From positions 45,945,193 through 46,009,192 of the forward strand of contig CM055099.1 in assembly GCA_029204225.1 (NCBI GenBank): a stretch of DNA of 64,000 nucleotides, in the 5' to 3' direction. Positions 39,344 through 50,400 of this stretch are shown here, one piece after another. The notes beneath the pieces were generated by a model. That model had not been told where the DNA came from. It saw only the letters and a program-made list of their open reading frames with translations, and did no database searches. Each line of letters starts with the position of its first letter. The stretch's first letter is position 1. The position numbers and the translations under genes were made by a program. Source of the stretch: Diphasiastrum complanatum (taxonomy: Eukaryota; Streptophyta; Lycopodiopsida; Lycopodiales; Lycopodiaceae).

Positions 39344-40930
39344 ATGACTTCAATGGGTGTCTTTCTATTAGAAGCAAGTGAAAGATTGTCAACCTCCAAT
39401 TACTCAATTTGGAAGGTTAGGATGGAATCTGTGTTAATACTACAAGATGTGATGGATATTGTACTTGGAATTGAAGAAGAACCACAAATTCTTCAAGAAA
39501 TTCCAAAGTACAAAAAGAGAGCTAGGATGGCTCTGCATTATATTAAGATGAATGTCTCAAATGACATCTTAAGAGAAATTGGTGCTTGTACTAATGCCAA
39601 AGATGTTTGGGATACTCTCAAGTCCATCTATGAGGCAAAGAATACTTCTAGACTTCTAACACTAAGAAACCAAAATTTTCAAAGTGTACAGAGAAGTGAT
39701 GAATGTGCTTCAGCTTATGTAATGAGAGTTAAAGACCTCCATAGAGAATTGTCATGCATAGGAGACTCCAACCACCAAAATGAACTTGTTCAAGTCATAC
39801 TTAATGGGTTCAAGGAGGAATATGACAACCTTGTTCAGAGTTATGCCATTAAGGAGGAGCTACCAAGTTTGGAAGCACTCCAAAGTGTGCTCATTTTTGA
39901 AGAATCAAGACAAGAGTATAATCTCTTGAAAATGGAAAGACTGTCTCTCAACATTGATGGTAAAGCTCTCTTTACCAAAGACAAGCACAAGACAAGAAGT
40001 AAGAATCAACACCAATCCTCTTCAAGCAAGAACAATCTTATTTCCAAGGAGAAAGGAGAAGAGGATGAGTCCTCTCAAGCTTCCACATCCAAGAAGAAGA
40101 AGAAGAAAAACATCAAGTGTTTCTTTTGTGGCAAGAAGGGGCATTATGCCACCAATTGCTTCAAGAAGAAGTGTCAATTCAAGCAAGCCAACATTTCTAA
40201 TGAAGAGAAGGAAGATGCTCATGCAAGTGATGGAGAGAGATCTCTTATGGTCTCGAGATTTTCTTCATCACCTTTCAAGAAGGATGGTTCGTGGTATATA
40301 GACAGTGGAGCTTCCTCACATATGTGTAGCTCCAAGCATTCTTTTTCATCCATGTCACCTTATGAAGGAGACAAGAAGTCCATTTACACAGCAAATGATC
40401 ATGAGTGTGCTATTGAAGGCATAGGGACTATTCCCTTAAAGCTTGCTTCATCAAAAGTTCTTTCTCTGTCTAAAGTACTTTTTGTTCCTAAGTTAACAAA
40501 AAATCTTATTAGTGTTGGGCAATTGTTTGATAGTGGACTAGATGTGAATTTCAATGTTGATACATGTACAATCAAAAAGCATGATGATATCCTTGCATTT
40601 GGGTCTAGATATGGTGGAATCTACAAGCTTGATCCCAAAGAGTATGCTAACTCTTGTGATAGTGCTTTTGCTTCTCATATTTCTTTGGAGGAACTTTGGC
40701 ATAGAAGGTTAGGACATCCTAACTATAGTTGTATGGTGTCCATGGTCAAGAAAGCCAAAGCTATTGGCTTGCCTAATCTTATCTCCAAGAATTTCAAGCC
40801 ATGTGAGGCTTGTGCCATATCTAAGTCTCATAAAAAGCCTTTTTCAAAGTCATCTATCAAGACTACACATCCATTGGAGCTCATACACTCGGATGTGCAC
40901 TTCTCATTTTCAAAGAGCAAGAGTGTTTGA
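39344..40930 (+). CDS. Copia gag-protease-pre-integrase ORF, truncated integrase
   Basis: 528 codons. Gag domain (SNYSIWKVRMES, MALHYIKMNVSND, VWDTLKSIYEAK) at about 1-200; zinc knuckle CFFCGKKGHYATNC at about 260-273; retropepsin WYIDSGASSHM at about 315; GAG-pre-integrase ELWHRRLGHPNYS and CEACAISKSHKK at about 450-490. It then reaches THPLELIHSDVHFSFSKSK, where the integrase core is cut by a deletion and the frame ends at TGA 40928-40930. This is the best preserved gag of the family in the window. Confidence 0.9.
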   Translation: MTSMGVFLLEASERLSTSNYSIWKVRMESVLILQDVMDIVLGIEEEPQILQEIPKYKKRARMALHYIKMNVSNDILREIGACTNAKDVWDTLKSIYEAKNTSRLLTLRNQNFQSVQRSDECASAYVMRVKDLHRELSCIGDSNHQNELVQVILNGFKEEYDNLVQSYAIKEELPSLEALQSVLIFEESRQEYNLLKMERLSLNIDGKALFTKDKHKTRSKNQHQSSSSKNNLISKEKGEEDESSQASTSKKKKKKNIKCFFCGKKGHYATNCFKKKCQFKQANISNEEKEDAHASDGERSLMVSRFSSSPFKKDGSWYIDSGASSHMCSSKHSFSSMSPYEGDKKSIYTANDHECAIEGIGTIPLKLASSKVLSLSKVLFVPKLTKNLISVGQLFDSGLDVNFNVDTCTIKKHDDILAFGSRYGGIYKLDPKEYANSCDSAFASHISLEELWHRRLGHPNYSCMVSMVKKAKAIGLPNLISKNFKPCEACAISKSHKKPFSKSSIKTTHPLELIHSDVHFSFSKSKSV

Positions 40931-41863
40931 CTATTTCCTAAAGTTTAAAGCTCTAGTTGAAAAGCAATTTTCATACAAAATCAAGATTCTTAGAAGTGAT
41001 GGAGGTGGTGAGCACACTTCCAATAAATTTCATGATATTGTGAGCTTGAAGGCAATAAAAGGGAGTTTTCTTGTGCACATACACCATCTCAAAATGGGGT
41101 GGCTGAAAGAAAGAATAGAACATTGTGTGAATGTGCCAAAACCATTAGAATTGAGGCATCCTTGCCAAAAGACTTTTGGGGTGAGGCCATCAATTGTTCA
41201 AACTATCTTTGCAATCGACTCCCTCATGTAGCACTTGGACGAAAGTCACCATATGAAGCACTTTATTTGAAGAAACCTAAGATTGATCACCTTAGAGTAT
41301 TTGGATGCATATGCTTTGTCCACATTCCCTTGGAAACGAGAAAGAAGGTTGATTCTTGTGCAAACAAAGGAGTAATGGTTGGACATTCATCCAACAAGAA
41401 AGCCTATTGAATCTACATGCTCTCTACTTCTAAAGTAATTGATAGTAGAGATGTAGTTTTTCATGAAGAAGAAAAGTCCAATCTTGGAAGGGCCGAGATC
41501 AAGCAACCTCAAAATCTATCACCTTTTGTTATTGAAGACAATCAACATATGGAGGAGTCAAGATTTGAAGATGGAAGTCCTCAGATTTTCACTCCTAGAA
41601 GATCCATGAGGGAGAGATGCGAGCCTAAGAGGCTCACTTATGATGACAAAGAAAAACAAGTGGATCTTGATTCCACTTATGCTTATTTTGTTTCTCATGA
41701 GGAGCCCAAAGATGTCCAAGAAGCCCTCAATACCAAGGAGTGGTATGAGGCAATGAAGATTGAATATGATGCCTTGATCAGCAACCACACATGGGAGCTA
41801 GTGGATCCACCACCTCTTTCAACTCAAAGTAGGAGGAGAGTCCATGGATCTATATATATGTGA
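40931..41863 (+). pseudogene. Copia integrase end and RT start, frameshifted
   Basis: Reads on in shifted frames: FDYFLKFKALVEKQFSYKIK and SDGGGEHTSNKFHD (integrase core), SQNGVAERKNRTL, then DFWGEAINCSNYLCNRLP and KKPKIDHLRVFGCICFVH up to a stop at 41408. From 41417 come FTPRRSMRERCEPKRLTYDD and KEWYEAMKIEYDALISNHTW, the start of Copia RT. RT ends after DPPPLSTQ; the catalytic core and RNase H are absent. Confidence 0.87.
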
Positions 41864-42570
41864 TGTACTCTCATTGAGAAAATGATGAAATTTGTGTGTA
41901 ATGCAAATTTGGAGACAAGCTCTTTGTGCCCTCTCTCTCTACATGAGTTTTGTACTTTCTATTTTCTCTCTCTAGCCGAGTTGAGGCATTTATGATGTTT
42001 AGTCTTATGTTTTGTTGACAGATCTTGCTTGTAACACAATAATATTTCTTGTATGATCAGCTTTCCTATTGTCAACCAATGCTAGTCTAATCTTTATGGT
42101 ATTATTGGGCTTAGGAGATCAAAAGTACATGTGTAGGGCATCCCACACGTGTGAATTCAACAGACTGCAAGGTACTTTACACATGTGTGGGGCCGTACGA
42201 AACCTTTTTTGGACAACAAAATTTAGTTTGGTGCATTTTGGGCTTCATACACCCAATTTGAGTTAATATAGTGCATTTTTCAAGCTTTCATTGCATTGTT
42301 TTTATTCCATTGATTTGTTCTTGGTTTAGATCAATCATATATTGATTTGAAGCTTTATTACAATACATTAAAGTTGATTCTCTGATTTTTTGAGTGAACT
42401 AATCAAGAGAAAAGGAAAATCTAGGTGTCAAATCTTTTCAAATCCATTCCAACTCTCAAGAGGAAGAGATGATTGGTATTTGTTGAGTCTAATAGGGGTG
42501 TTTGGATCTGATTTTTGTGATTTGATAGAGTGCTTTTGTCTTACTGACCAAAGCAAAGATTAGTTTCCAA
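41864..42570 (+). mobile_element. Unassigned transposon-derived sequence
   Basis: Non-coding, probably leader or LTR-derived sequence of a second element. It contains CACACGTGTGAATTCAAC (42153 on) and ACACATGTGTGG (42179 on), the motif type seen in the nearby LTR repeats. Confidence 0.4.
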
Positions 42571-43347
42571 TTGACTAGGTTGAAAAGAGATATGATTCAA
42601 AATTTGTGGTCTAGATCTTGTATAGATCCTTCTAGATTGTTGAATGTGTTCAAATCTAGTTTCTTGAGAGTCACAAATTACATTTTGAAAAGCCATATCA
42701 CAAGGTTTTACTTCCTCATCATGGCATCAATAGGTGGCAACCTATTGGAGGCAAGCAAGGAGCCTAAATGCAAACTTTGTGGCAAGAGAGATCGTTTTGT
42801 CTCAAGTTGCTACAAAATGAAGACCAATCCATCCAAGGAGAACCAAAGCAAGGGGGCCGAGGTGAAGGATGGAGCTTCAGGTTCAAAGTGCAAAGGCAAG
42901 AAGGACAAATCCAAGGAAAGGTGTTTCCTTTGTGGAAAGATGCATGAGGCTTGGAGTCTCACAAGGACTTACAAGATTTGTCTTCAAAAATCAGTCATCA
43001 CACATTTCAAACCTTTAGAAGTTTTTCATTTGAAAGTGAATTATTTGGTTCAAGATGAAAAGATAAATGTCACTTTCATTAATGTCACTTGGATTTATTT
43101 CATGTCCTTGGAAAGCATTTTGCTTGAAACTTTAGATAAGTTCAAATTTGTTAATGAGGAGCAATCACAAAATGAAAATAGTTTCATTTATGCTCTCGTG
43201 ACATCTTATGAAGAACTATTTCGCTTTGAAGAAATTTTTGTATCTCAAAGGTGGATTAAGGCAATACTAGTTGAGTGTGATGCCTTAATAGATAGCAAAG
43301 CATGTTTTCCTTGTAAACTTACATTGAATATGAAGTCAAGGAAATGA
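42571..43347 (+). CDS. Chimeric Copia-derived ORF with zinc knuckle
   Basis: 258 codons. From codon 51 it reads ASIGGNLLEASKE, like the Copia gag start, but then jumps directly to a CKLCGKRDRF...CYKMK knuckle-like motif, a Lys-rich stretch and CFLCGKMHEAW. The second half (LVTSYEELFRFEEIF, SQRWIKAILVECDALIDSKA) echoes the EW.EAM..E.DAL segment of Copia RT. It lacks protease, integrase and RT catalytic motifs and looks like a heavily deleted, non-autonomous relative that stayed open. Confidence 0.55.
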   Translation: MTRLKRDMIQNLWSRSCIDPSRLLNVFKSSFLRVTNYILKSHITRFYFLIMASIGGNLLEASKEPKCKLCGKRDRFVSSCYKMKTNPSKENQSKGAEVKDGASGSKCKGKKDKSKERCFLCGKMHEAWSLTRTYKICLQKSVITHFKPLEVFHLKVNYLVQDEKINVTFINVTWIYFMSLESILLETLDKFKFVNEEQSQNENSFIYALVTSYEELFRFEEIFVSQRWIKAILVECDALIDSKACFPCKLTLNMKSRK

Positions 43348-43597
43348 AAATGTCTGTATGTTCTTTTGGTTTCAATAAGATCATGAATGATGTGTTCATT
43401 CATAATGTTGAAGATTGTAAATTTTCACTTTTAAAGGCAAGTTGTAAACTTCTTATGAGAATAAGTGAAGCATCCACAAGCAAGTAGTTAGCCTTAATGA
43501 GATGGAAATACTTCTTGATTTCAATATTAGAAAAATCATGCCAAGTTGTGGTGATTTTTGGACTTAAGGTTCTAGCATAAGTAGTGTTGATGATCAT
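43348..43597. other. Spacer between two transposon ORFs
   Basis: No coding signal; short gap between the two degenerate ORFs. Confidence 0.4.
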
Positions 43598-44494
43598 ATG
43601 AAGTGCACATTATATGATCATGTTTGTTGTGATCATTATGAGACATGGAGGTCTTGGATTTCCATCAAGGAGGAGCACCAAGAAGTTGATCTTGAGGAGT
43701 CATCTCGAGGTTCAAGTGTGCCAAAGATTGAGGAGGAGAGTCCTTCTCAAGTTATGACTCCAAGAAGAATCTCAAGAGACATGGTTGAGCTCATATGGCT
43801 CACATTTCAAGGGAAAGAGGAGCACCTTTCAAGTGGTATACATCTCATGCTTGCTTCTCTTATGTCATTTGGTGAATCAATTTGCTTTAGTGAGACTTTT
43901 GCATCTCAAAGTTGGAGTAAAGCCATACTAGTTGAGTATGATGTCTCTATTGAGAACATAGTTGATGTTCTTAATGATTTGAAATTGATTTTAGATCAAT
44001 TAGAAAGCAAATGGTTATTTCATAAAATGTATGTTCTTGAGTCTTACAAGAGCAAGAGTGATTTGTCCACTCATAGTGCGAAAAATTGTTTTTTTTCATG
44101 TATTGAGGCAAATTGTCTCTTTATGAGAGTAAGCGAATCATCCTCTAAGGAAGCTTATCTCCATAATGAAGTATTTAGCCTCATTAGATCTGAGATTAGC
44201 ATGCTAATCAAGCATGGAGATATGATGCAAACTCTTTGTTATTATAGCATGCATAGTCTTGCCAATGTTGATGAGCCTAATTCTCGAGATCTTGGTAACA
44301 TGATGTTGGATCTTTGTGATCCTTATGAGTCAATAAGGACTCTTTATTTTCTCATGGAGTTGCAGCCATTTTCAAGGAGGAGGAGCTTTTGGATCAACCA
44401 TATGTTTCAAGGATGGAAGAAATCAATCAAGTATTGCAAAGCTCTCAAGTTCATCAAAGAAGTCAACATCAAAGAGGCACTATCATGGATATGA
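43598..44494 (+). CDS. 298-codon ORF from a non-autonomous Copia relative
   Basis: Reads SQVMTPRRISRDMVELIWLT, FASQSWSKAILVEYD and ESKWLFHKMY, which parallel Copia FTPRRS.R, KEWYEAM..EYD and the RT start SKWVF.K, in that order. After that, residues about 160-298 (SCIEANCLFMRVSESSSKEA and on) match nothing I recognise. The ORF has no catalytic RT motif but is open for about 0.9 kb. It ends 140 bp before an LTR, the place normally held by the RNase H end of pol. Confidence 0.5.
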   Translation: MKCTLYDHVCCDHYETWRSWISIKEEHQEVDLEESSRGSSVPKIEEESPSQVMTPRRISRDMVELIWLTFQGKEEHLSSGIHLMLASLMSFGESICFSETFASQSWSKAILVEYDVSIENIVDVLNDLKLILDQLESKWLFHKMYVLESYKSKSDLSTHSAKNCFFSCIEANCLFMRVSESSSKEAYLHNEVFSLIRSEISMLIKHGDMMQTLCYYSMHSLANVDEPNSRDLGNMMLDLCDPYESIRTLYFLMELQPFSRRRSFWINHMFQGWKKSIKYCKALKFIKEVNIKEALSWI

Positions 44495-44633
44495 TGATTT
44501 CAGATCAACATCAACCTCATTGGCTGATCTTCACACCTTTGAACTAGCAAGGATCCATATTTGAAGACCAATTTAGCCCATGGAGTCAAGCTTAACATCA
44601 TCATGCTTTTATCAAGTTAGTTTTGAGGAGGAG

Positions 44634-45551
44634 TGTTAAATCGGTAAAAGCTAACTTGATCAAATCTTGTAAATACCATTATGACTAGTACATATCATCA
44701 TTAGACATGTGTGGAGCCTGTTATCATGTGTAAAATAAATGCATTTATCATCTAGATGAGTCATATAAGTTGTACATACCATTTCATTTGAGATCTAGTG
44801 GCTAAAATGGCCAAAATCTAGTTTTCTAGCTATATGCCACTTGGCATCATGTTATTGGTAGGAAAAGATATTTCACATGGATAGGAGTGATCTCACACGT
44901 GCCAAGCACTGCTCACATGTGTGAAAACATCAGTAGTAGGTAAGATCCAACTTGTAGTAAATATTTGTGCAAGTCCCTATAGTTAGGAAAATTGCCTAAA
45001 ATCAAGGGAGGTGGCTATAAGCTAGGAAACTTGGTCCATGTGCCATATTGATGATTATTGGTGGATCCTTTGATGAGTAGGCAATCTCACACATGCCAAA
45101 TCAACTGAGTAAGCATCAGCTCTTGTGTATATATAGTGGCTCATTTGGCCATAATTGACATGGAAGCTAAATCTTGGTTTTGGTGCATTTTTTGCGTAAT
45201 CTCTCCATTTGTCTTGCTATTTGATGCATTGATTGGGTTCTAAGCTTAATGTACTTCATTCTCTCCTGGTAGTCCGTACTCTGACAATCTTCACACGTGT
45301 GAAACCAACAAGTACAAGTTTTGATCATATTTAATTGTTCTTGTTAGATTTGTTGATGTAGATTTGATCTAATGCTATCTAATCTTGTGTAGATTGGAAG
45401 ATCAATCTAATCTAACACCCAATCACACTTGTGGATTTGATTTGGATCCATTCTTGGTCCTTTTTTCCGTACTTTCACAAAATCCACCATTTGTTCCTTG
45501 TGTTGTCTTTAAAACCAGCTTCCTAGTTTGTCACCTTGGTGGTCGTGAAAG
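44634..45551 (+). mobile_element. LTR copy 2, followed by a primer-binding site
   Basis: A polypurine tract TTTTGAGGAGGAG precedes TGTTAAATCGG at 44634. 44664-45166 matches copy 1. TATATATAG near 45128 is a possible TATA box. The region ends before TGGTATTAGAG (45552), a slightly mutated initiator-Met primer-binding site. An LTR preceded by a polypurine tract and followed by a primer-binding site suggests two elements sharing one LTR. The right edge is inferred from the primer-binding site and lacks a clear CA. Confidence 0.6.
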
Positions 45552-46203
45552 TGGTATTAGAGTCAAAGCTAGGAATTCTAGATGGAGGTGCATAAGTGGA
45601 GTGAGGAGCCAATGCGCAAGGTTTTGAAATTATTTTCTTTAGTTTGAAATTGATCCATATTGCAAAGTATGTGCATTACTTGGTCGAAATTCTAATCTTA
45701 GAAAATTTTGGAGTTTGAAAGCTTGATTTGAATTCTTTTGTTGCAAGCACTCTTAGTTTTTGTTTGGAAAGAAGGCATAAATTTGTGGTGCAGATCTTTT
45801 GCATTCTTAACAAAAGGCTTGTGTTTGACTTCATACGTAAAGGCGAGACGATTTACTCTTTTGAGAAATAGTGAATTGTTGGAAATTATTTTCACAAATT
45901 CATAATTTTTGATTTTTTATGAATTAGTGGCGTTACTACCAGTTTTCAAGGGTTCTTTACAATCTGTGTGAAACTAGAGATATATTTCATAAATTAAGCA
46001 CTCTAGTCCTCACAAATTGCATGAAAACTATTGGAAAGCATCCAATTGAGATTTCGTGGCTTTCTGAAGTCTAAATTATTGTTGCAAGATCTTGAAGTCA
46101 CTTTCAAAGGAAGGAAAGATTAGTACCTCATAAATCGGTTCTTAAAACACTTAAGAACTATTGATTCAATTTATATGAAAGTTATTAAGAAAATTCATAG
46201 CTT
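45552..46203 (+). mobile_element. Primer-binding site and leader-like sequence
   Basis: Begins TGGTATTAGAG, then non-coding sequence up to the LINE insertion at 46204. No ORF is supported. Confidence 0.45.
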
Positions 46204-47961
46204 TTTTTTTTTTTTTTTTTTTTTTTCGCATAACGTAAAGATACTAGTATAATTTTCACAAATGTAAAAGTACAAAATAAAGTCAGCAGCCCAAGGCCGC
46301 AAATGTCAGACCCCAAGTAGGGGGAATATACAAACAGAAGGACAAAATGGACTACAAGCGCACCACGCAGGGAGGCTGTCCATCCATACTCAAAATATAA
46401 AGCTAACAACTAGGTAATGGCCAAAAAATGTAAAGCCCGTCGAAAGCAGAGAGCCGCCGTAGGAGGAGCAGCTGCACCATAAAAAACCATATGATTTTGA
46501 GAAGTCCAAACTTGCCATAGAACAAAGAGCCTGCAGACATGCCAAATAGTAAGTGCAACACAGTCCTAAATCAGGGAATCACCAAGCAAGGCAGCACGCA
46601 GAGTGAGCATAGGGGGAACTCCCCATTGACCAAGTAGGTGACTAGTGAAATCCGTCCACAGGGAGCGGCAGCAGTGAAAAAACAAGTGCTCAGCAGTTTC
46701 ATCCTCCAGTTGGCAAACCGGACAAAGACGGGGTCAGTGAGAAAAGGCCACTTGGCACCCGAAGAGGAGGCATGCAAGACAAGGTCAAGGAGGCCAGGGC
46801 CCAAATTAGACCAGGGCCCAAATCAGACCAGAAGCGAACAAAAAATTCTGAAATAATACCATCTGGACCAGGAGTTTTGCCCAAAGGAAGAGAAAGGAGA
46901 GTAGAGTGGAGCTTAGAGATGGTGAAGGGAACACTCAACAAGGAAGAACTTGTTGCAGAAAGGGTGGTACTCATGGTGCAATAGGAGGCCAGGCCCGAGG
47001 AAGAAGATGGAGGAGAGGAAAATGAAGAGAGAAGAGAAAAGGCTTGAATCATGGCCGAAGGGTCAGTAAGAGGACCGGAGGGGGCCAATAGAGAATGAAC
47101 AAAAGAGGCTTCTCACCGTCGACGGAGGACCCAAAAAAAGAAGGAAGAGAGAAGGTCACCAGAAAGAAGCCTATTGAGCTTGGCATGACGCATAAGGCCT
47201 ATTGCAACATGTGAATCAATACGACGCATGATGGATTAACAAAGAAGTTCCAAAGAGGCAAAGGAGAGAGGATCACCAGAGAGAGTAGTAGAGATGTGTG
47301 CAAGAAGAGAAAGGGCTAGGGACTTGGCACGAGATATGGAACGATGACGGTCGTGACCAGAGTGCTGTAGGAAAGCAACTCCAGCATCCAACCTATCTTG
47401 AAAAGAAGAGAAGGAAGTGAGAGTAGCAGAGAGACCGGGAGCAACAGTGGGAGAGGAAAGGAGAGAAGCATTCATAACGTAAGGGGAGACGAAAGGAGTA
47501 ACAGGGACCTGATGAAAAGAGCACTTGAGAAAAATAGGACTGCGATCAGAGAGAACCGTAAAATGGTGCATTTCAGACCGTAAGAGACGAAGCCAAGAGC
47601 CAGAAGAAGAGACATAAAAACGATCAAGACGGGTAGAATGGAAAGAGGGGCCAAGCCGAGCGTTCGTCCAGGTGTGGTGAGAAAAGTCCTACAGTAGGTC
47701 TTGAACATCAAGCAAATGATAAGCAAACTGAAAAGATGTCCAGGAGGTGAACTCAACAGAAGAAATAGTATGGGGTCCATCACCAGGGTGAATGTACATA
47801 TTGAAGTCACCAGTAACAATCAAATGAGGATCAGAAATAAGAGGAAGGGAAGACCAGAAGGCAATGAGGTCAATGGTGCTAGAAGGGGCGTACAGGTTAT
47901 GCAGAGAGAAAGAAAAGCCCAACTTACTCAACTGGAGGAGAACCACTTACCAGCAGGATCA
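46204..47961 (-). mobile_element. 5'-truncated L1-like LINE with poly(A)
   Basis: Minus strand. The 3' end has a 25-nt A run (plus-strand T run 46202-46226). From the 5' side it reads the endonuclease domain (FSLHNLYAP, LIVTGDFNMYIHPGD; 47946-47690), a degraded middle, the RT start LGKTPGPDGIISEFFVRFW (near 46880) and then, after a large deletion of the RT core, the zf-RVT end (cysteines of PVCQLEDETAEHLFFHC, about 46740-46680). The possible target duplication ATAGCTT occurs at 46197-46203 and 47962-47968. Many frameshifts; dead copy. Confidence 0.85.
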
Positions 47962-48453
47962 ATAGCTTCTTTAGTATAATTGACTTAAAAGTGAAAGGAA
48001 TTCAAAATAGAAATTTTGAAAGAAAAACCGTTTCAAGATTTTTTATAGCCTCTTATTTTGTGAAAAGCTCTTGAATGTTGATGAGAGAGATTCAGAGGGA
48101 AAGAGATTTTGAACAAAGTTTTTTAGAAAAACTTTTCACACTTGAACAACTTTACTACAAGAAAGAATGTTTCATGAGTAGATTGGAACAAAGAGAGACG
48201 TAAATGATGCTGATAACTGAGAACAATTTTGAAGCAAGCATTATGAACTTTTTGAAGCTTGCAATTTATGAGAGAAAGGGGAGTTGTCTTGATCTTCCCA
48301 TGCATTAGTTTTATCAAACTAAGATCATTACAACATTAACTAGTATTGAAAGCAAATATTAAAGCATGAGACAACTAGGTTGATGCTTGAAGAAGAGAAG
48401 GGGTCACCTTGCTGTTCCTTCTATGTGTGATTCTTGTAGATGATGAATGCTTG
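47962..48453. other. Sequence right of the LINE, unassigned
   Basis: Continues the leader-like sequence interrupted by the LINE. No gene recognised. Confidence 0.4.
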
Positions 48454-49745
48454 TATTGTTTTTGTTAATGATTCTATCACAATCACAAATTTATGAAGGT
48501 CCTGCCCATACGAAAGAGATAGATCTAGCAGAGGAGGGAGAAGACAACCACATAGTATTTGTAGAAGATGATGTGGAAGGAGATGAACTCAGAGATCTGA
48601 AGGCCCTTCTTCGCAAATACCGCAATTGTCTAGCATGGGATTATGTTGAGCTAAAGGGCATATCGCCAGATGTAGTGGTTCACACCATTCCACTGGTTGA
48701 TGGAGCGAAACCCATTATTAGTAGGCCTTACCGGTCTAATCCACACTATGCCTAGCTACTTCAGGAGGAATTGAAAAAGCTTCTCAATGTAGGAATCATC
48801 TATGAGATGGAGCACATAGACTGGGTGTTGTCGATCGTGGTGGTACCTAAGAAAAATGAAAAACTTCGAATCTGTGTGGACTATAAGAAGCCTAATGCCG
48901 TTACCAACAAGGACCATTTTTCCTTACCCTTTACGGAAAATGTGTTAGAGGGAATAGTCGGAGCGAAGCCTATAAATTTTTAGATGGGTTTAGAGGCTAT
49001 GACTAGGTGCAAATATCCCCAGAAGATCAGCACAAAACTTCATTCTCCATGGAGTGAGGAACGTATGCGTATAAAGTGATGCCATTTGGATTGTGAAACT
49101 CTCCCAACATCTTCCAACGAGTCATGAGTTATGCTTTCAAGGATAACCTATGGAAATTTCTTGAAATCTTTATGGACGACTTGTGTGTTCACTCTTCTCG
49201 AGTTGAGCATCTGTCTTTCTTTGAGAAGGTATTCATCCAATGTTGATTATTTGACATATCTCTAAACCTAGCCAAATGCCAATTTATGGTCATGCACAAC
49301 ATAGTGCTAGGCCATGTTGTTTCGAGGCATGGTATCGCCACCGATGTAGACAAAATCCATATAATACTTGCTCTGTTGGAACCTGAAATTGTGCGCAAAG
49401 TATATATCTTATGGAGCACTGCAATTAGTATTGGAGATTTGTCTTGAACTTTGCCAAGCTGGCCCATTTGGTATACCAAATGATCATCTAACTTGAATGG
49501 ACAGCTGAAGCCACTGAGGCTTTTCACAAACTCAAAAAGGCCTTAGTAACCGTCCCAATGCTATGACCCCCTATCGGGACGATAGAATTTCATGTCCATA
49601 CAAACGCTTTTAAATATGCCATAGGGAGTGTTTTGACACAACCAGGGGAGTAGGTAGTTGATTCATGCAGAGGTGAACTATACGACCATCAATGAGAAGC
49701 GCTAGCCATGGTATATAGCGTGAATAAATTCTGTCTTTAATCTAC
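48454..49745 (+). pseudogene. Ty3 (Gypsy) pol remnant (RT to early RNase H)
   Basis: LRKYRNCLAWDYVELKGISP and HTIPLVDGAKPI are the linker before RT. LKKLLNVGIIYEMEHIDWV, VVPKKNEKLRICVDYKKPNA, YKVMPFGL and FMDDLCVHS are RT motifs, with stops between them. KCQFMV...VLGHVVSRHGI and a decayed RNase H follow to about 49745. The catalytic YxDD is FMDD. It is a different Ty3 lineage from the intron 9 element, since the RT sequences are clearly different. Confidence 0.82.
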
Positions 49746-50190
49746 ACGGTACTTGATTCCGAACAACCGGCCCTCTTTTCCAAGAAATATACGGTACGAT
49801 GCGGCTAACTCTCCAAATCCTATTGTACTAGAAGCCTATTACAATGTGGAGACCTTTCTTACCGCCGCCAAAGTCGATACCAGATGGGATTTGTGTTTTG
49901 GCGAGTACTGCTTCAATCCAAATAAAACCTTCAAGTCAACTGCAATCGAGGATCAGATCTTTTAGTACCGGACCTACCATCACTTTTTGGAAGATTCTAT
50001 TATAGTTTGATATTGATTATGAGAAATTTATATTTCTAGAAGTGTTGATCGCTTGATCGATATCTTTTTTTAAAATTCAAAATCTGATTGAAATCAAGTG
50101 ATAAAGTTTTTTTTTTCCAGATCTGATTAGAGATAGGAGTTAACTGAAAAATCTAGATCCAATCTCATTGGTCTTTGAAGTGATTTGGAA
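49746..50190. other. Unassigned stretch between Ty3 pieces
   Basis: A short open frame (about 49753-49965) without recognised similarity, then AT-rich sequence that may be LTR or leader of the following gag fragment. Confidence 0.4.
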
Positions 50191-50193
50191 AAA

Positions 50194-50400
50194 TGGCTAA
50201 TTAAGATAATGAACCTGAGCTACTCGATCCTCCGTTAGTTGCTGCACAAGTTATTGTTAGAATATCACCTCGTTTAGAGTTGCCAAAGTATAATGGGTTA
50301 TCTCATCCAGATAGATTCCTCAAAATCTTTTCTGAATTGTGTGAGGTTTATGGCGAAATCTTTCCATAGGATAAACTTAAGCTATTTCCTATGGCCTTAA
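50194..50400 (+). pseudogene. Ty3 gag N-terminal fragment
   Basis: Begins ATGGCTAAT and, after a stop, reads NEPELLDPPLVAAQVI, LELPKYNGLSHPDRFLK and DKLKLFPMALI, the start of a Ty3 gag domain. It is cut off at about 50400, where an antisense ORF begins. Confidence 0.6.
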
